Source: a virus
Direction: 5' to 3' (one strand)
DNA length: 64,000 nt
IMG/VR virus record: IMGVR_UViG_3300046535_000406
Location: 45,498 to 109,497 of that record
In this document: in pieces, positions 57,307 to 64,000 of the stretch
Numbering within the stretch: the stretch's first letter is position 1
Layout: the number at the start of each line of letters is the position of its first letter
Program-made: the position numbers and the translations under genes
Notes under the pieces: generated by a model
The model's database searches: none
What the model was told of the DNA's origin: nothing
The model's input: the letters and a program-made list of their open reading frames with translations, nothing else

Positions 57307-57710
57307 CACGCCACCTTCGGATCGCGGTCGATAGCGTCCGGGTTCACCGTGAGCTTGTCGGCCCAGACGGTGACCGTCGGGCGGGGTGAGTCGGCGTGGA
57401 CCCAGACGGCCACGTCGGTGGTGCCCCAGCTGACCACGTTGCCGGTGCGCCCGTCAGGGAGCGTCACGTTGGCGGCCCAGTGGGGGACCGGGAGAGGGAA
57501 CACGCTCGTCCCGATGTAGGGGGCGTGGATCATCGCGTCGTACCGACCGTCATCGGAGTTGTCGGGATCGACCATGAACAGGGCGACCACGCCCATGACG
57601 GGGTCCACGTCGAGGAAGGTCATCGCGACCGGGTCATCGGTGTTGTAGTCCACGATGTACCGCTGGCCGGGAACGAGGTCGGCGATCGTGAGGGGAATGG
57701 TGTCAGGCAT
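57306..57710 (-). CDS. Beta-rich protein, unrecognised (134 aa)
   Basis: ATG 57710 after AAAGGAGG. Repeated strand pattern (VALFMVDPDNSDDG, WAANVTLPDGRTGNVV, TVTVWADKLTV). First gene after promoter 57760-57788. Confidence 0.5.
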   Translation of the reverse strand: MPDTIPLTIADLVPGQRYIVDYNTDDPVAMTFLDVDPVMGVVALFMVDPDNSDDGRYDAMIHAPYIGTSVFPLPVPHWAANVTLPDGRTGNVVSWGTTDVAVWVHADSPRPTVTVWADKLTVNPDAIDRDPKVA

Positions 57711-57759
57711 CTTGGCCTCCTTTGGCCGCCGGGGGAGTGGAGCTTCCGGCGACAACGTC

Positions 57760-57788
57760 AGTATGCGCCTGATCTAGCAGGAAGTCAA
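57760..57788 (-). promoter_or_regulatory. Dispersed promoter copy
   Basis: -35 TTGACT (57783-57788), 17-nt spacer starting TCCTG, -10 CATACT (57760-57765). Begins 4 nt after the TGA of gene 57793-57984. Confidence 0.75.
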
Positions 57789-57792
57789 CAGG

Positions 57793-57984
57793 TCAGCGGT
57801 GGCGTCCGTTCACGGTGCGCTGGTCGGAGCCGGTGTCGCGTTGCGACCATTCGAGCCGGGGGTCGGAGCCGTGCGAGACGGCCATCCCGGCGAAGCACAC
57901 CCGGCAGCTGGTCTTGGCGACCGAGCCGCTGTAGTGGCCGCGCCGATCTTCCTCGGTGTAGTCAAGGGATCGTCCGCTGCTCAT
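57793..57984 (-). CDS. Small protein, unrecognised (63 aa)
   Basis: ATG 57984 (ATGA). SVAKTSCRVCFAGM then a polar tail. Function unknown. Confidence 0.5.
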   Translation of the reverse strand: MSSGRSLDYTEEDRRGHYSGSVAKTSCRVCFAGMAVSHGSDPRLEWSQRDTGSDQRTVNGRHR

Positions 57985-58349
57985 GCCAGTGAGTCCTCCA
58001 AGTCTGGGTGGGTGTGCTCGCCGGTGGCGAGCGCGATGGCCTCGGTCATGGCGTCCATGAACTCGTGGGCCTGCTCGATCGACACGCGGCCACGAGCTTG
58101 CCACGAGATGGAGGGGTCTTGGTGACCCCGGATCATCGAGTCGTACTCGATGTTGCCCCGGCACAGGAAGCCGCTGGGGCTGCTCTCGATGGTGAAGTCG
58201 TAGCCGTTCTGGTTGACATGGACGGTGAGGTCGGCAGTGGGCTCGGCCTGCTTGTGGCGGCGAGCCTCCTGCTTCTCAGCGCGGTCCATCTTGGCGAGTC
58301 GGTCCCGGCGCTCACGGAGCATCGGGGCCGACGTGGCGTGGGTGTTCAT
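57981..58349 (-). CDS. Protein with charged helix and beta C-terminus (122 aa)
   Basis: ATG 58349. RERRDRLAKMDRAEKQEARR then LTVHVNQNGYDFTIESS and an Ala/Glu helix. Function unknown. Confidence 0.5.
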   Translation of the reverse strand: MNTHATSAPMLRERRDRLAKMDRAEKQEARRHKQAEPTADLTVHVNQNGYDFTIESSPSGFLCRGNIEYDSMIRGHQDPSISWQARGRVSIEQAHEFMDAMTEAIALATGEHTHPDLEDSLA

Positions 58350-58354
58350 CTTGC

Positions 58355-58954
58355 TTACCACGACAGTCCCTCCACTTCGAGCGCGTCGGGGTCGATGTTG
58401 GTGAGCCACTGGTCCCAGCTGACGTTGCTGTCGGTCACGTCGTACAGCTGGGCGTACTTGCCGTTCAGGTGCTTGGGCGTGGCGAGGATCGTGTCGGCGA
58501 TGGCCTTGGCGTCCTCGTCGGTGAAGATGCCCGCCTCGGTCAGCGTGCGGGCCATGGTGGCGAGCGTGGGCTCGTCCACGTAGACCTTGCGCCCGAGGGT
58601 GTCGAGCGTCACGTCGATCTGGGTGTACGGAGCGCCCATGATGTTGATCCAGTCGGCGGTCATCACGGGCCGCTGGGGGATGCGGGGTGGGGCCTCGGGC
58701 GTGTGGGTGAGGTAGCAGCCGTCGCACAGGGCGACCCGGCCCTCGGGGCTGATCGCTCCGAGGTTGCGATTGGTCAGCGGGACGACGCAGCCGTGTGCGC
58801 AGCCGCATATCTCGGCGGCTGGCTTGGCCGCCTCGAAGGCGGGGCTGGGAGCCGACAGCACGTCGGCTACGGCGTCCCAGTCAATCTCGTTCAGGCGTGG
58901 GTTGTTCAGGGGGCTCGCCTTGGCGATCGCCTCGCGAAGCTCTTGTCCAGTCAT
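58355..58954 (-). CDS. Cys-bearing protein, unrecognised (199 aa)
   Basis: ATG 58954, AGGAG upstream. CGCAHGC and CDGCYLTH in the first half; the second half is helical (ATMARTLTEAGIFTDEDAKA). Function unknown. Confidence 0.5.
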   Translation of the reverse strand: MTGQELREAIAKASPLNNPRLNEIDWDAVADVLSAPSPAFEAAKPAAEICGCAHGCVVPLTNRNLGAISPEGRVALCDGCYLTHTPEAPPRIPQRPVMTADWINIMGAPYTQIDVTLDTLGRKVYVDEPTLATMARTLTEAGIFTDEDAKAIADTILATPKHLNGKYAQLYDVTDSNVSWDQWLTNIDPDALEVEGLSW

Positions 58955-59322
58955 CGTGGTTCTCCTCGTAGCACTCGAAGTGCGGTCAGAAGCATCGCGG
59001 TGTCGCAGGGCCAAGCGGCCCCGTCGGCAGCGCACTGGTAGTCGGTGGTGAAGCCCCGCACCGGATGGTTCCGGCGCGGACCCGCGATCTTGTAGTGGTC
59101 GTTCTCCATGCGCCCGATGTCCATGAGCATGGACTCAAGGGTCGCGGTCTGCGGTGCCTCAGCAGCCGCTACGTCGGCCCACGTGTGGCCGTCGGCCAGC
59201 ACCAGCACGCGATGGGTGCCCACGTCGCGGACGATCCCCATCTGGATCAGTGTGTCGGCCACCTCGGGCAGCACGTCGGTGCTGTCGCGGTCGGCCCGTG
59301 CGTCATAGATCGTTGCGTTCAC
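58951..59322 (-). CDS. Protein of unknown function (123 aa)
   Basis: DTLIQMGIVRDVGTHRVLVL and LMDIGRMENDHYKIAGPRR; ends ALRVLRGEPR. Overlaps neighbours by 4 nt. Confidence 0.5.
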   Translation of the reverse strand: MNATIYDARADRDSTDVLPEVADTLIQMGIVRDVGTHRVLVLADGHTWADVAAAEAPQTATLESMLMDIGRMENDHYKIAGPRRNHPVRGFTTDYQCAADGAAWPCDTAMLLTALRVLRGEPR

Positions 59323-59582
59323 GCTGCCTCCAACGTCGCGGCCATCAGGTCGCTGGTCCAGCGGCGGGGGCTCGTGTCCCAGCCGACGGTGTAGCGGCGT
59401 CCGGCGAACGAGTCGTCGGCCACGAGAGCGCCGTCTCGAAGGTGGAGGCTGCGGACCTCCACGATGGTGCCGGTGGTCCCGGCAGGGATGGCCCCGATGG
59501 GCTCAGGGGTCGAGACTCGCTCGCCCCGGCGCCAGTAGGGAGCCGCCTTGGGGGTGGCGGGGGCCTCGATCAGGTCGATCAC
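59319..59582 (-). CDS. Small beta-barrel-like protein (87 aa)
   Basis: GTG 59582 (GTGA). AGTTGTIVEVRSLHLRDG and RRYTVGWDTSPRRW resemble a KOW/SH3-like barrel of the type repeated in the giant protein. Confidence 0.45.
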   Translation of the reverse strand: MIDLIEAPATPKAAPYWRRGERVSTPEPIGAIPAGTTGTIVEVRSLHLRDGALVADDSFAGRRYTVGWDTSPRRWTSDLMAATLEAA

Positions 59583-59929
59583 GAGGCACCGCCTGCGAGC
59601 ACCACGCTCATGCGGGTGGGCTTGAAGTAGAGGTCGCGCTCGACCGGGAGGCCGAACGGTGGGGCCTTCAGCGCGGCAAGCTCGTTCATGTCGAAGTCGC
59701 CAGCCTCGCGGACGTGAATGTCGGCGACGCCGTAGGCGAGGCCGGTGTCCGGGTCGAAGCCCGCGAGGAACCACGTGCCGACGCCGTAGGGATTGAACAC
59801 CTTCACGCGCAGCATGGGGTCGTCCTGATCGGCTGCCGCGTCCGTGCTGGGCAGCTTGTCCGTCGTGCGGACGTACTGGAAGGCGGGGGTCCCGAAGCCC
59901 TTGCGGGCCTGACCGAGGATCGTTGCCAT
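59579..59929 (-). CDS. DUF2958-like protein (116 aa)
   Basis: ATG 59929. VFNPYGVGTWFLAGFDPDTG, YGVADIHV, then FDMNELAALK and GLPVERDLYFKP match DUF2958, found on plasmids and phages. No known function. Confidence 0.7.
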   Translation of the reverse strand: MATILGQARKGFGTPAFQYVRTTDKLPSTDAAADQDDPMLRVKVFNPYGVGTWFLAGFDPDTGLAYGVADIHVREAGDFDMNELAALKAPPFGLPVERDLYFKPTRMSVVLAGGAS

Positions 59930-59963
59930 TGGTGTCTCCTTGGAGTGGAGGGGTGACAAGGGC

Positions 59964-59992
59964 AGTATGCGCCTGCCCTTGCAGGAAGTCAA
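59964..59992 (-). promoter_or_regulatory. Dispersed promoter copy
   Basis: -35 TTGACT (59987-59992), 17-nt spacer starting TCCTG, -10 CATACT (59964-59969). Begins 4 nt after the TAA of gene 59997-60230. Confidence 0.75.
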
Positions 59993-59996
59993 CAGG

Positions 59997-60230
59997 TTAG
60001 GCCGATGGGCTGACCATCGTGTAGGGAGCGTCGAGGTCCCGTCGGCGGGCGGTGACCGCCTTCCGCACGTCGTGGTAGAACGCATCCGCCGACTCAGCTG
60101 AGGCGAGCAGCATGTCCTTGACGGGCGAGTCCTTGGGCTCGCGCCGGTAGTCGGCCCACGATCGGGCCGCTTCGCGGTAGGCCCGCTCGCTCATGGCGTG
60201 CAGGTCGAAGGTGGAGACGGTGTCGAACAT
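59997..60230 (-). CDS. Small helical protein (77 aa)
   Basis: ATG 60230. SERAYREAARSWADYRREP and ADAFYHDVRKAVTARRRDL. Function unknown. Confidence 0.5.
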   Translation of the reverse strand: MFDTVSTFDLHAMSERAYREAARSWADYRREPKDSPVKDMLLASAESADAFYHDVRKAVTARRRDLDAPYTMVSPSA

Positions 60231-60589
60231 CAGGAACCTCCTGCGATGGCTAGGTCGGGGGCGACGTAGAAGGTGACTCCCACGTCGTGCCCGCAGAAGA
60301 TCGAGTGGACCGCGAGGATATGCCCGGGGGGCACGTCGATCGGGGCGAAGGCGGGCTTGTTGGCCCACGGTGCGCCGACCACGGTCACGTTGGCGCTGGC
60401 ACCGTCCGGGCGGAGCAGGACCAGCGAGTCTTTGGTGCCGCCGTCCCAGTAGAGGTCGAAGGTCCGGGGCGTCGTGTACGGCGCGACCGTGATCTTCCGG
60501 CCCTTGTAGGTGGGGAACGAGGCGGCGAGCGCCCGCTTGATCAGCGGGTGTGCCCGGGAGACGGTGACGGGAGGGAGCGAAGCGTTCAT
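60230..60589 (-). CDS. Beta-rich protein, unrecognised (119 aa)
   Basis: ATG 60589 after AAGGAGG. RKITVAPYTTPRTFDLYWDG and a GVTFYVAPDLAI ending. The pattern recalls phage proteins that sense or bind small molecules, but no family is clear. Confidence 0.5.
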   Translation of the reverse strand: MNASLPPVTVSRAHPLIKRALAASFPTYKGRKITVAPYTTPRTFDLYWDGGTKDSLVLLRPDGASANVTVVGAPWANKPAFAPIDVPPGHILAVHSIFCGHDVGVTFYVAPDLAIAGGS

Positions 60590-60623
60590 TGGGCCTCCTT
60601 GGGAAGCGGGAAGGGACAAGGAG

Positions 60624-60652
60624 AGTATGCGCCTGCCCTAGCAGGAAGTCAA
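60624..60652 (-). promoter_or_regulatory. Dispersed promoter copy
   Basis: -35 TTGACT (60647-60652), 17-nt spacer starting TCCTG, -10 CATACT (60624-60629). Nearly identical to the 59964 copy. Begins 4 nt after the TAA of gene 60657-60878. Confidence 0.75.
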
Positions 60653-60656
60653 CAGG

Positions 60657-60878
60657 TTACTTGCGGGTCCGGAGGTACTTGATGGCGCAGCCCCGGCAGT
60701 AGAAGCGAGGCCCGGGGGCCTCGTCGTCCTGCGTCTCGACGGCCACCTCGGCCCCCTTCGGGCACGCGGTGCCTCGGGGTAGCTCGCCGAAGCCCAGCGT
60801 GCCGACGTGGATCAGGCGGTCCTGCTGCTCGTCGCTCAGGCCGTTCCAGCAGGCCATGTTCCACCAGCCCCGGGTCAT
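60657..60878 (-). CDS. Small zinc-site protein (73 aa)
   Basis: CWNGLSDEQQDRLI, then CPKGAE and CRGCAIKYL. Overlaps upstream by 4 nt. Confidence 0.5.
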   Translation of the reverse strand: MTRGWWNMACWNGLSDEQQDRLIHVGTLGFGELPRGTACPKGAEVAVETQDDEAPGPRFYCRGCAIKYLRTRK

Positions 60879-61066
60879 CCGTCGATCTTGCGCAGCAGCC
60901 CGATCAGGGCTCGCGACGCATCCTTGCGGCGGTTGTTGTGGCGGATGCGGGTGCCGCCCCAGATGATCAGCACTTCGCCGGTCCGGGTCACCGGCTCGAC
61001 GGTGCCGCCCGCAGCTTTGACTCGGGCGATCGCCGCCCGGAGGGTGGGGACGCCATCGTTGTTCAT
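60875..61066 (-). CDS. Small protein, possibly DNA-binding (63 aa)
   Basis: RAAIARVKAAGGTVEPV then TGEVLIIWGGTRIRHNNR, a two-strand plus helix layout. Function unknown. Confidence 0.5.
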   Translation of the reverse strand: MNNDGVPTLRAAIARVKAAGGTVEPVTRTGEVLIIWGGTRIRHNNRRKDASRALIGLLRKIDG

Positions 61067-61398
61067 CGGGAGTGCTCCTTGTGGGGCCGAGCCTCGTCCA
61101 GCGGAGCGCGGGCCGACACGTAGCGCCGGACCTCGTCGTACAGGTCGTACCGGAAGGTGAGCGCCCGGTCGAGGCTGGCCGCGAACCGCTCGAAGTCGGC
61201 GGGGTCCTGCCCCGGGTGGGGCTCGATCTTGACTCGATTGCGGACCCGCTTGCGGATGTCCATGCGGAGGATCGACTCGATCAGGCCCAGCTGGCCCCGG
61301 GTCAGGGTGAGGGTGACGGGCTCGCCGGTGTCCAGTTCCACGTGGTCCGGCTCGTCGTAGCCGGGCACCACGTGGCGCGGAAGGGTCGTGTCGCTCAT
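61063..61398 (-). CDS. Protein of unknown function (111 aa)
   Basis: ATG 61398. VTLTLTRGQLGLIESILRMD then helical FERFAASLDRALTFRYDLY. Function unknown. Confidence 0.5.
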   Translation of the reverse strand: MSDTTLPRHVVPGYDEPDHVELDTGEPVTLTLTRGQLGLIESILRMDIRKRVRNRVKIEPHPGQDPADFERFAASLDRALTFRYDLYDEVRRYVSARAPLDEARPHKEHSR

Positions 61399-61703
61399 TC
61401 GTGGCCTCCTACGGGGGTCAGGACGGGCACAGAGGGCACGAAGGCCGTCGTGGGCTCGCTGGTGTCTTCCTTGCCGCTCAGCGTCAGCCGGAGGTCGTCC
61501 AGCGAGCGGCAGAGCGGGCAGCACGTCTCGTTGCCGGGGCGCGGGGCGCTCACCTTGGGGGGCTTGCGCACGAGGCCGCAGGCGAGCTTGGCCGTGGAGC
61601 CATCACTCGCGGCGATGGCGTGCCAGCGACCGAGGTGCTTGGGGTACTGCCAGCGGCCCCACTTGGAGGGCTCGAAGGGTACGGGCTCGGACTTGTCAGG
61701 CAT
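61395..61703 (-). CDS. Protein with CCPLC zinc site (102 aa)
   Basis: ATG 61703 after AAGGAGG. KWGRWQYPKHLGRWHAIA, ACGLVRKPPK, then ETCCPLCRSL. Function unknown. Confidence 0.5.
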   Translation of the reverse strand: MPDKSEPVPFEPSKWGRWQYPKHLGRWHAIAASDGSTAKLACGLVRKPPKVSAPRPGNETCCPLCRSLDDLRLTLSGKEDTSEPTTAFVPSVPVLTPVGGHE

Positions 61704-61714
61704 CTTGGCCTCCT

Positions 61715-61858
61715 TCACTTGCCGGGCGCGGTCAGCGTCCAGCCTCTTGCCGTCAGTGCGGCCTTGACCTTCGCGGTCATCGCCGTGAACGGCCACATGT
61801 CCGTGTGGACCACGGTCTTCTGGGCGGGGACGCCCCATGGCGTCTGCATCTTGGTCAT
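61715..61858 (-). CDS. Very small protein (47 aa)
   Basis: ATG 61858 to TGA 61715, with AAGGAGG 4 nt upstream. MTKMQTPWGVPAQKTVVHTD then a basic helix. Supported by the ribosome-binding site and fit between neighbours. Confidence 0.5.
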   Translation of the reverse strand: MTKMQTPWGVPAQKTVVHTDMWPFTAMTAKVKAALTARGWTLTAPGK

Positions 61859-61867
61859 TGGGCCTCC

Positions 61868-62083
61868 TTACGAGACGGTGCGGATGGTGCCGAGGCAGCG
61901 AGTGCACGAGAGCCACGTTCGGTTCAGGTGCGACATGAGCTTGCCGAAGCGATCGGTGCGGCAGTGGCAGCGGTGGTCCATGGCAGCGCGGGCGCGTAGC
62001 CGGACGCACTTCATGCAGGGACCGCCGTCGGCGATCGCCCAGATGTCGGCGGGCTTGCCGCAGACGGGACAGGTTCGAGGCAT
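61868..62083 (-). CDS. Zinc-ribbon protein (71 aa)
   Basis: ATG 62083 after AGGAGG. CPVCGKP, CMKC, CHC and CTRC: four pairs giving two zinc sites. First gene after promoter 62129-62158. Confidence 0.55.
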   Translation of the reverse strand: MPRTCPVCGKPADIWAIADGGPCMKCVRLRARAAMDHRCHCRTDRFGKLMSHLNRTWLSCTRCLGTIRTVS

Positions 62084-62128
62084 CTTGGCCTCCTGTAGGG
62101 CGGGCTCTTGGAGCGGCCCGGCAAGGCC

Positions 62129-62158
62129 ATCCTACACCCGCGCCCTACAGGAGGTCAA
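62129..62158 (-). promoter_or_regulatory. Dispersed promoter copy
   Basis: -35 TTGACC (62153-62158), 18-nt spacer starting TCCTG, -10 TAGGAT (62129-62134). Begins 4 nt after the TGA of the preceding gene. Confidence 0.7.
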
Positions 62159-62162
62159 TAGG

Positions 62163-62348
62163 TCACTTGCGCTTCTTCTTGGGTCGGATCGTGGGGTCCC
62201 GGAGCGCCAGCTTGGACCACGCACGCATGGCCGGGCGGACAGCTGCCGGGTAGGGCGAGTCGTCGTACTTCAGGATGCCGGACCTGACCAGCCTTCGGAA
62301 CCGGACAAGCTCGGGTCCCTCGATCGGCGGCGTGAACGGGTAGGTCAG
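62163..62348 (-). CDS. Small basic protein, apparent CTG start (61 aa)
   Basis: The frame between the RlpA-like stop and TGA 62163 is coding-like (TYPFTPPIEGPELVRFRRLV, then a KKKRK end), but no ATG, GTG or TTG opens it. CTG 62348 follows GGATGG at a fair distance. Function unknown. Confidence 0.4.
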   Translation of the reverse strand: MTYPFTPPIEGPELVRFRRLVRSGILKYDDSPYPAAVRPAMRAWSKLALRDPTIRPKKKRK

Positions 62349-62352
62349 GGCG

Positions 62353-62724
62353 TCACCATCCGACCCGCCAGTGACCTCGACGGATCGTGTGCGCCGGGCG
62401 ACCGACGAGGTCGATGTCCGTCTGGGCCGTCAGGTCGAGGTGCCACGAGACGCCGTACGGCCCTCGATCCACCACCCGGGTGCGCACGCAGCGGTGCTTC
62501 ACGCAGACGGTGACCCGGGTGCCGCAGGGGAGCGTTCGGTTGGCGACGCCGCGCAGTCCGTGGTCGTGGTACGGGTGCGTGAGCCTCTGCCCACAGGCGG
62601 TCCGGTTGCCGTAGAAGTGAGGCCCGTACCACGTCATGCGTTCGTAGTGCCAGCCGCTGGCCTCAGCGGTGCTTGGCAGGGCGAACAGGGCGAGTGCCAA
62701 CAGAGCGGCGGCGAGCTTCCTCAT
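62353..62724 (-). CDS. Secreted RlpA-like double-psi beta-barrel protein
   Basis: 123 residues from ATG 62724 (GGAGG upstream). A signal peptide (MRKLAAALLALALFALPSTA) is followed by the RlpA-like core: WYGPHFYGNRTACGQRL, VANRTLPCGTRVTV, RVVDRGPYG and HLDLT. This fold acts on or binds peptidoglycan. An exported version in a phage could help lysis or alter the wall of the infected cell. Confidence 0.75.
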   Translation of the reverse strand: MRKLAAALLALALFALPSTAEASGWHYERMTWYGPHFYGNRTACGQRLTHPYHDHGLRGVANRTLPCGTRVTVCVKHRCVRTRVVDRGPYGVSWHLDLTAQTDIDLVGRPAHTIRRGHWRVGW

Positions 62725-62772
62725 CGGGAGTCCTCCGGGTGGGGTTGGAAGTCGCCACCTTACCCCGGGGTG

Positions 62773-62979
62773 TCAAGCCCGGGGGTTGCGCGGACCCGAC
62801 CTGATCATCGCCTCAGCGCGATCCTGCGCGAAGCCGCACGTGCTCTCGGGGATGCCTCGGGTGCCGTCCCAGCCAGCGAGCCACCAGTACCAGTTGTGCC
62901 CGATCTTCGACACGCTCGCAAGGCGCTGGCCCTCGTGGCGTAGCTCGTATTCGCCGGGCACGACCATGTGCCACTTCAT
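62773..62979 (-). CDS. Small Trp-rich protein (68 aa)
   Basis: HEGQRLASVSKIGHNWYWWL then GTRGIPESTCGFAQDRAEA. Compact alpha/beta pattern. ATGA overlap upstream. Confidence 0.5.
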   Translation of the reverse strand: MKWHMVVPGEYELRHEGQRLASVSKIGHNWYWWLAGWDGTRGIPESTCGFAQDRAEAMIRSGPRNPRA

Positions 62980-63239
62980 GCCTTCACCGGCTCCTGACGG
63001 ATCGAGGCGAGCATGGCCTGCTTCTCCGTCTCGATCAGGTTCAGGTCGATGTCGAAGTAGCGGGCGAGCACGGGGGTGATGCCCTCGTGGGTGGGGTACA
63101 GGGTGTCCGGGTCGTCGGCGTCGAGGCCGTACTTCGCCATCAGGATGCCCTGCTCGTTCAGCCAGTCAAGGAACTCGCCGATGGCTTGGGACTTGCGCTG
63201 AACGGCGGCCAGCTTGTCGTGCTCGGGATAGTCGCTCAT
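62976..63239 (-). CDS. Conserved small phage protein (87 aa)
   Basis: ATG 63239. SDYPEHDKLAAVQRKSQAIG and EFLDWLNEQGI match a family I know from many actinobacteriophages; function unassigned. The final part is acidic and helical. Confidence 0.6.
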   Translation of the reverse strand: MSDYPEHDKLAAVQRKSQAIGEFLDWLNEQGILMAKYGLDADDPDTLYPTHEGITPVLARYFDIDLNLIETEKQAMLASIRQEPVKA

Positions 63240-63433
63240 GCTCGGACCTCGGAGTAGCCGTCGAACCAAGCGCCCACTCGGCGGGTGCGCGCCCGGGCCA
63301 CGCTGGACGTGGCCGTGTTGCTGCTCGTCTCGGGGTCATGGCACCACGCCTGAGCCTCGGCGAGAGTCAAGCCGTCCCGGATGGTCCGGCGGCGGTAGCT
63401 GTTCTTGTAGTGGCGGACGATCTTGTAGAACAT
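63236..63433 (-). CDS. Conserved small phage protein (65 aa)
   Basis: RRRTIRDGLTLAEAQAWCHD, then PETSSNTATS and WFDGYSE match another widespread actinobacteriophage family of unknown function. Confidence 0.65.
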   Translation of the reverse strand: MFYKIVRHYKNSYRRRTIRDGLTLAEAQAWCHDPETSSNTATSSVARARTRRVGAWFDGYSEVRA

Positions 63434-63753
63434 CAGTGGCCTCCCTTCGGCAGGTCGTCATCGACCCACGGCTTGCGGACCCAGTTGTCGAATAGCTGGA
63501 CGAAGATGACGACGGCGGCGGTGGCGACGATCGTCAGCCACGGCATCCCCTGCGTGATCAGGGCGATCGCTGATCCCACGAGGAATGCGATCCACAGCGG
63601 GATCACCGGCCCGGGATCAGGGCTCAGGCGGTGGCGCTCGCTGAACTGGGGGTCGCCGCAGATGGGGCACCAGTCGCGCCAGTGGGCCGAGGCCACGTAG
63701 CGGTGGCGGGCTTTCAGCGGCATCCGGAACAGGAGGTCTTCGGCCTTGTTCAC
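63433..63753 (-). CDS. Membrane protein with N-terminal zinc site (106 aa)
   Basis: GTG 63753. CPICGDPQFSERH is followed by two hydrophobic segments (IPLWIAFLVGSAIALI and a second). Function unknown. Confidence 0.55.
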   Translation of the reverse strand: MNKAEDLLFRMPLKARHRYVASAHWRDWCPICGDPQFSERHRLSPDPGPVIPLWIAFLVGSAIALITQGMPWLTIVATAAVVIFVQLFDNWVRKPWVDDDLPKGGH

Positions 63754-64000
63754 AGGACGATCCGGAACCCGCCGCCCCGCGTGGCAGACTCGGCGAGCAG
63801 GTCAGCGAGGAACGCCTCGCTGTTCATGGCGGCCTTCACGCACGCCTTGCGGGAGGTCAGCTGGTCGGTCACGAGGACCCAGCGGAAGTGGAAGTTGCCG
63901 TCGGCGATGGCGTCGGACTCCTGCCGGAACAGCATCCAGTCGCGGCCAGCGAACCCGGCCTCGTTGCGCATCGCGCCGTAGGTGGCGCCGGTTGACGGAA
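63750..64000 (-). CDS. Partial gene, N-terminus beyond the window edge
   Basis: ATG 63971 is possible but has no Shine-Dalgarno, and the frame upstream to the edge is open and coding-like (STGATYGAMRNEAG). The true start is probably outside. The visible part is alpha/beta with WMLFRQESDAIADG. Function unknown. Confidence 0.5.
   Translation of the reverse strand, partial: PSTGATYGAMRNEAGFAGRDWMLFRQESDAIADGNFHFRWVLVTDQLTSRKACVKAAMNSEAFLADLLAESATRGGGFRIVL

Overview
The window looks like one end-to-end piece of a tailed-phage (Caudoviricetes) genome, cut at both edges. It holds a large terminase, a candidate small terminase, a portal protein, a head-morphogenesis domain, tail-fibre-like proteins and a two-gene membrane pair resembling holins. 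About 95 of roughly 100 genes are on the minus strand, packed head to tail with ATGA, GTGA or TGATG overlaps. The DNA is GC-rich (not computed). GTG and TTG starts are common, and several promoters sit 6-7 nt from a start codon, as expected for leaderless mRNAs. Several small proteins resemble families I know from actinobacteriophages, so an actinobacterial host is likely but not proven. I saw no tRNA, CRISPR array, integrase or insertion sequence.

Layout, read in the direction of transcription (right to left). At 64000-55850 there are about 35 small, mostly uncharacterised genes in short operons, many with zinc-binding cysteines, plus an RlpA-like secreted protein and a DUF2958 protein. At 55800-48000 lies a recombination and nucleotide module: SbcC/SbcD, a MazG-like protein, an HNH-like protein and a possible annealing or ssDNA-binding protein. 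At 47750-41500 come a DUF932 protein, a short plus-strand island (winged-helix regulator and sulfotransferase-like gene) and the terminase genes. At 41300-31500 are small proteins with a RusA resolvase, an SprT-like metalloprotein and a DNA methyltransferase. At 31500-28500 are two modular effector-like proteins (RelA/SpoT-like; zinc-peptidase plus ParB-like) sharing a repeated peptide tag. At 28000-22000 are more small genes, including a HAD phosphatase and a secreted protein. At 21740-18270 are four likely virion or fibre genes. A plus-strand membrane-protein pair lies at 17486-18027, followed by the portal (17342-15267).

The outstanding feature fills the left quarter. A single reading frame starts at 15283 and runs off the window edge with no stop, at least 5,094 codons. 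It begins with an SPP1 gp7/Mu gpF-type head-morphogenesis region. It continues through a metallopeptidase, a HipA/PI-kinase-like domain, a second related metallopeptidase, an ADP-ribosyltransferase-like domain with altered catalytic residues and a Nudix hydrolase. It then enters very long arrays of SH3/KOW-like repeats interrupted by a tripled domain. This is an extreme polyvalent protein of the kind thought to be packaged in the capsid and ejected with the DNA.

Expression appears organised by a dispersed minus-strand promoter. Thirteen good copies have TTGACT/TTGACC, a conserved TCCTG just downstream, a 17-18 nt spacer and a CATACT/TAGACT-like -10. Each begins at, or even overlaps, the stop codon of the preceding gene. 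One copy starts a leader RNA with a predicted three-way junction ahead of sbcC, whose only plausible full-length start is the rare codon ATA.
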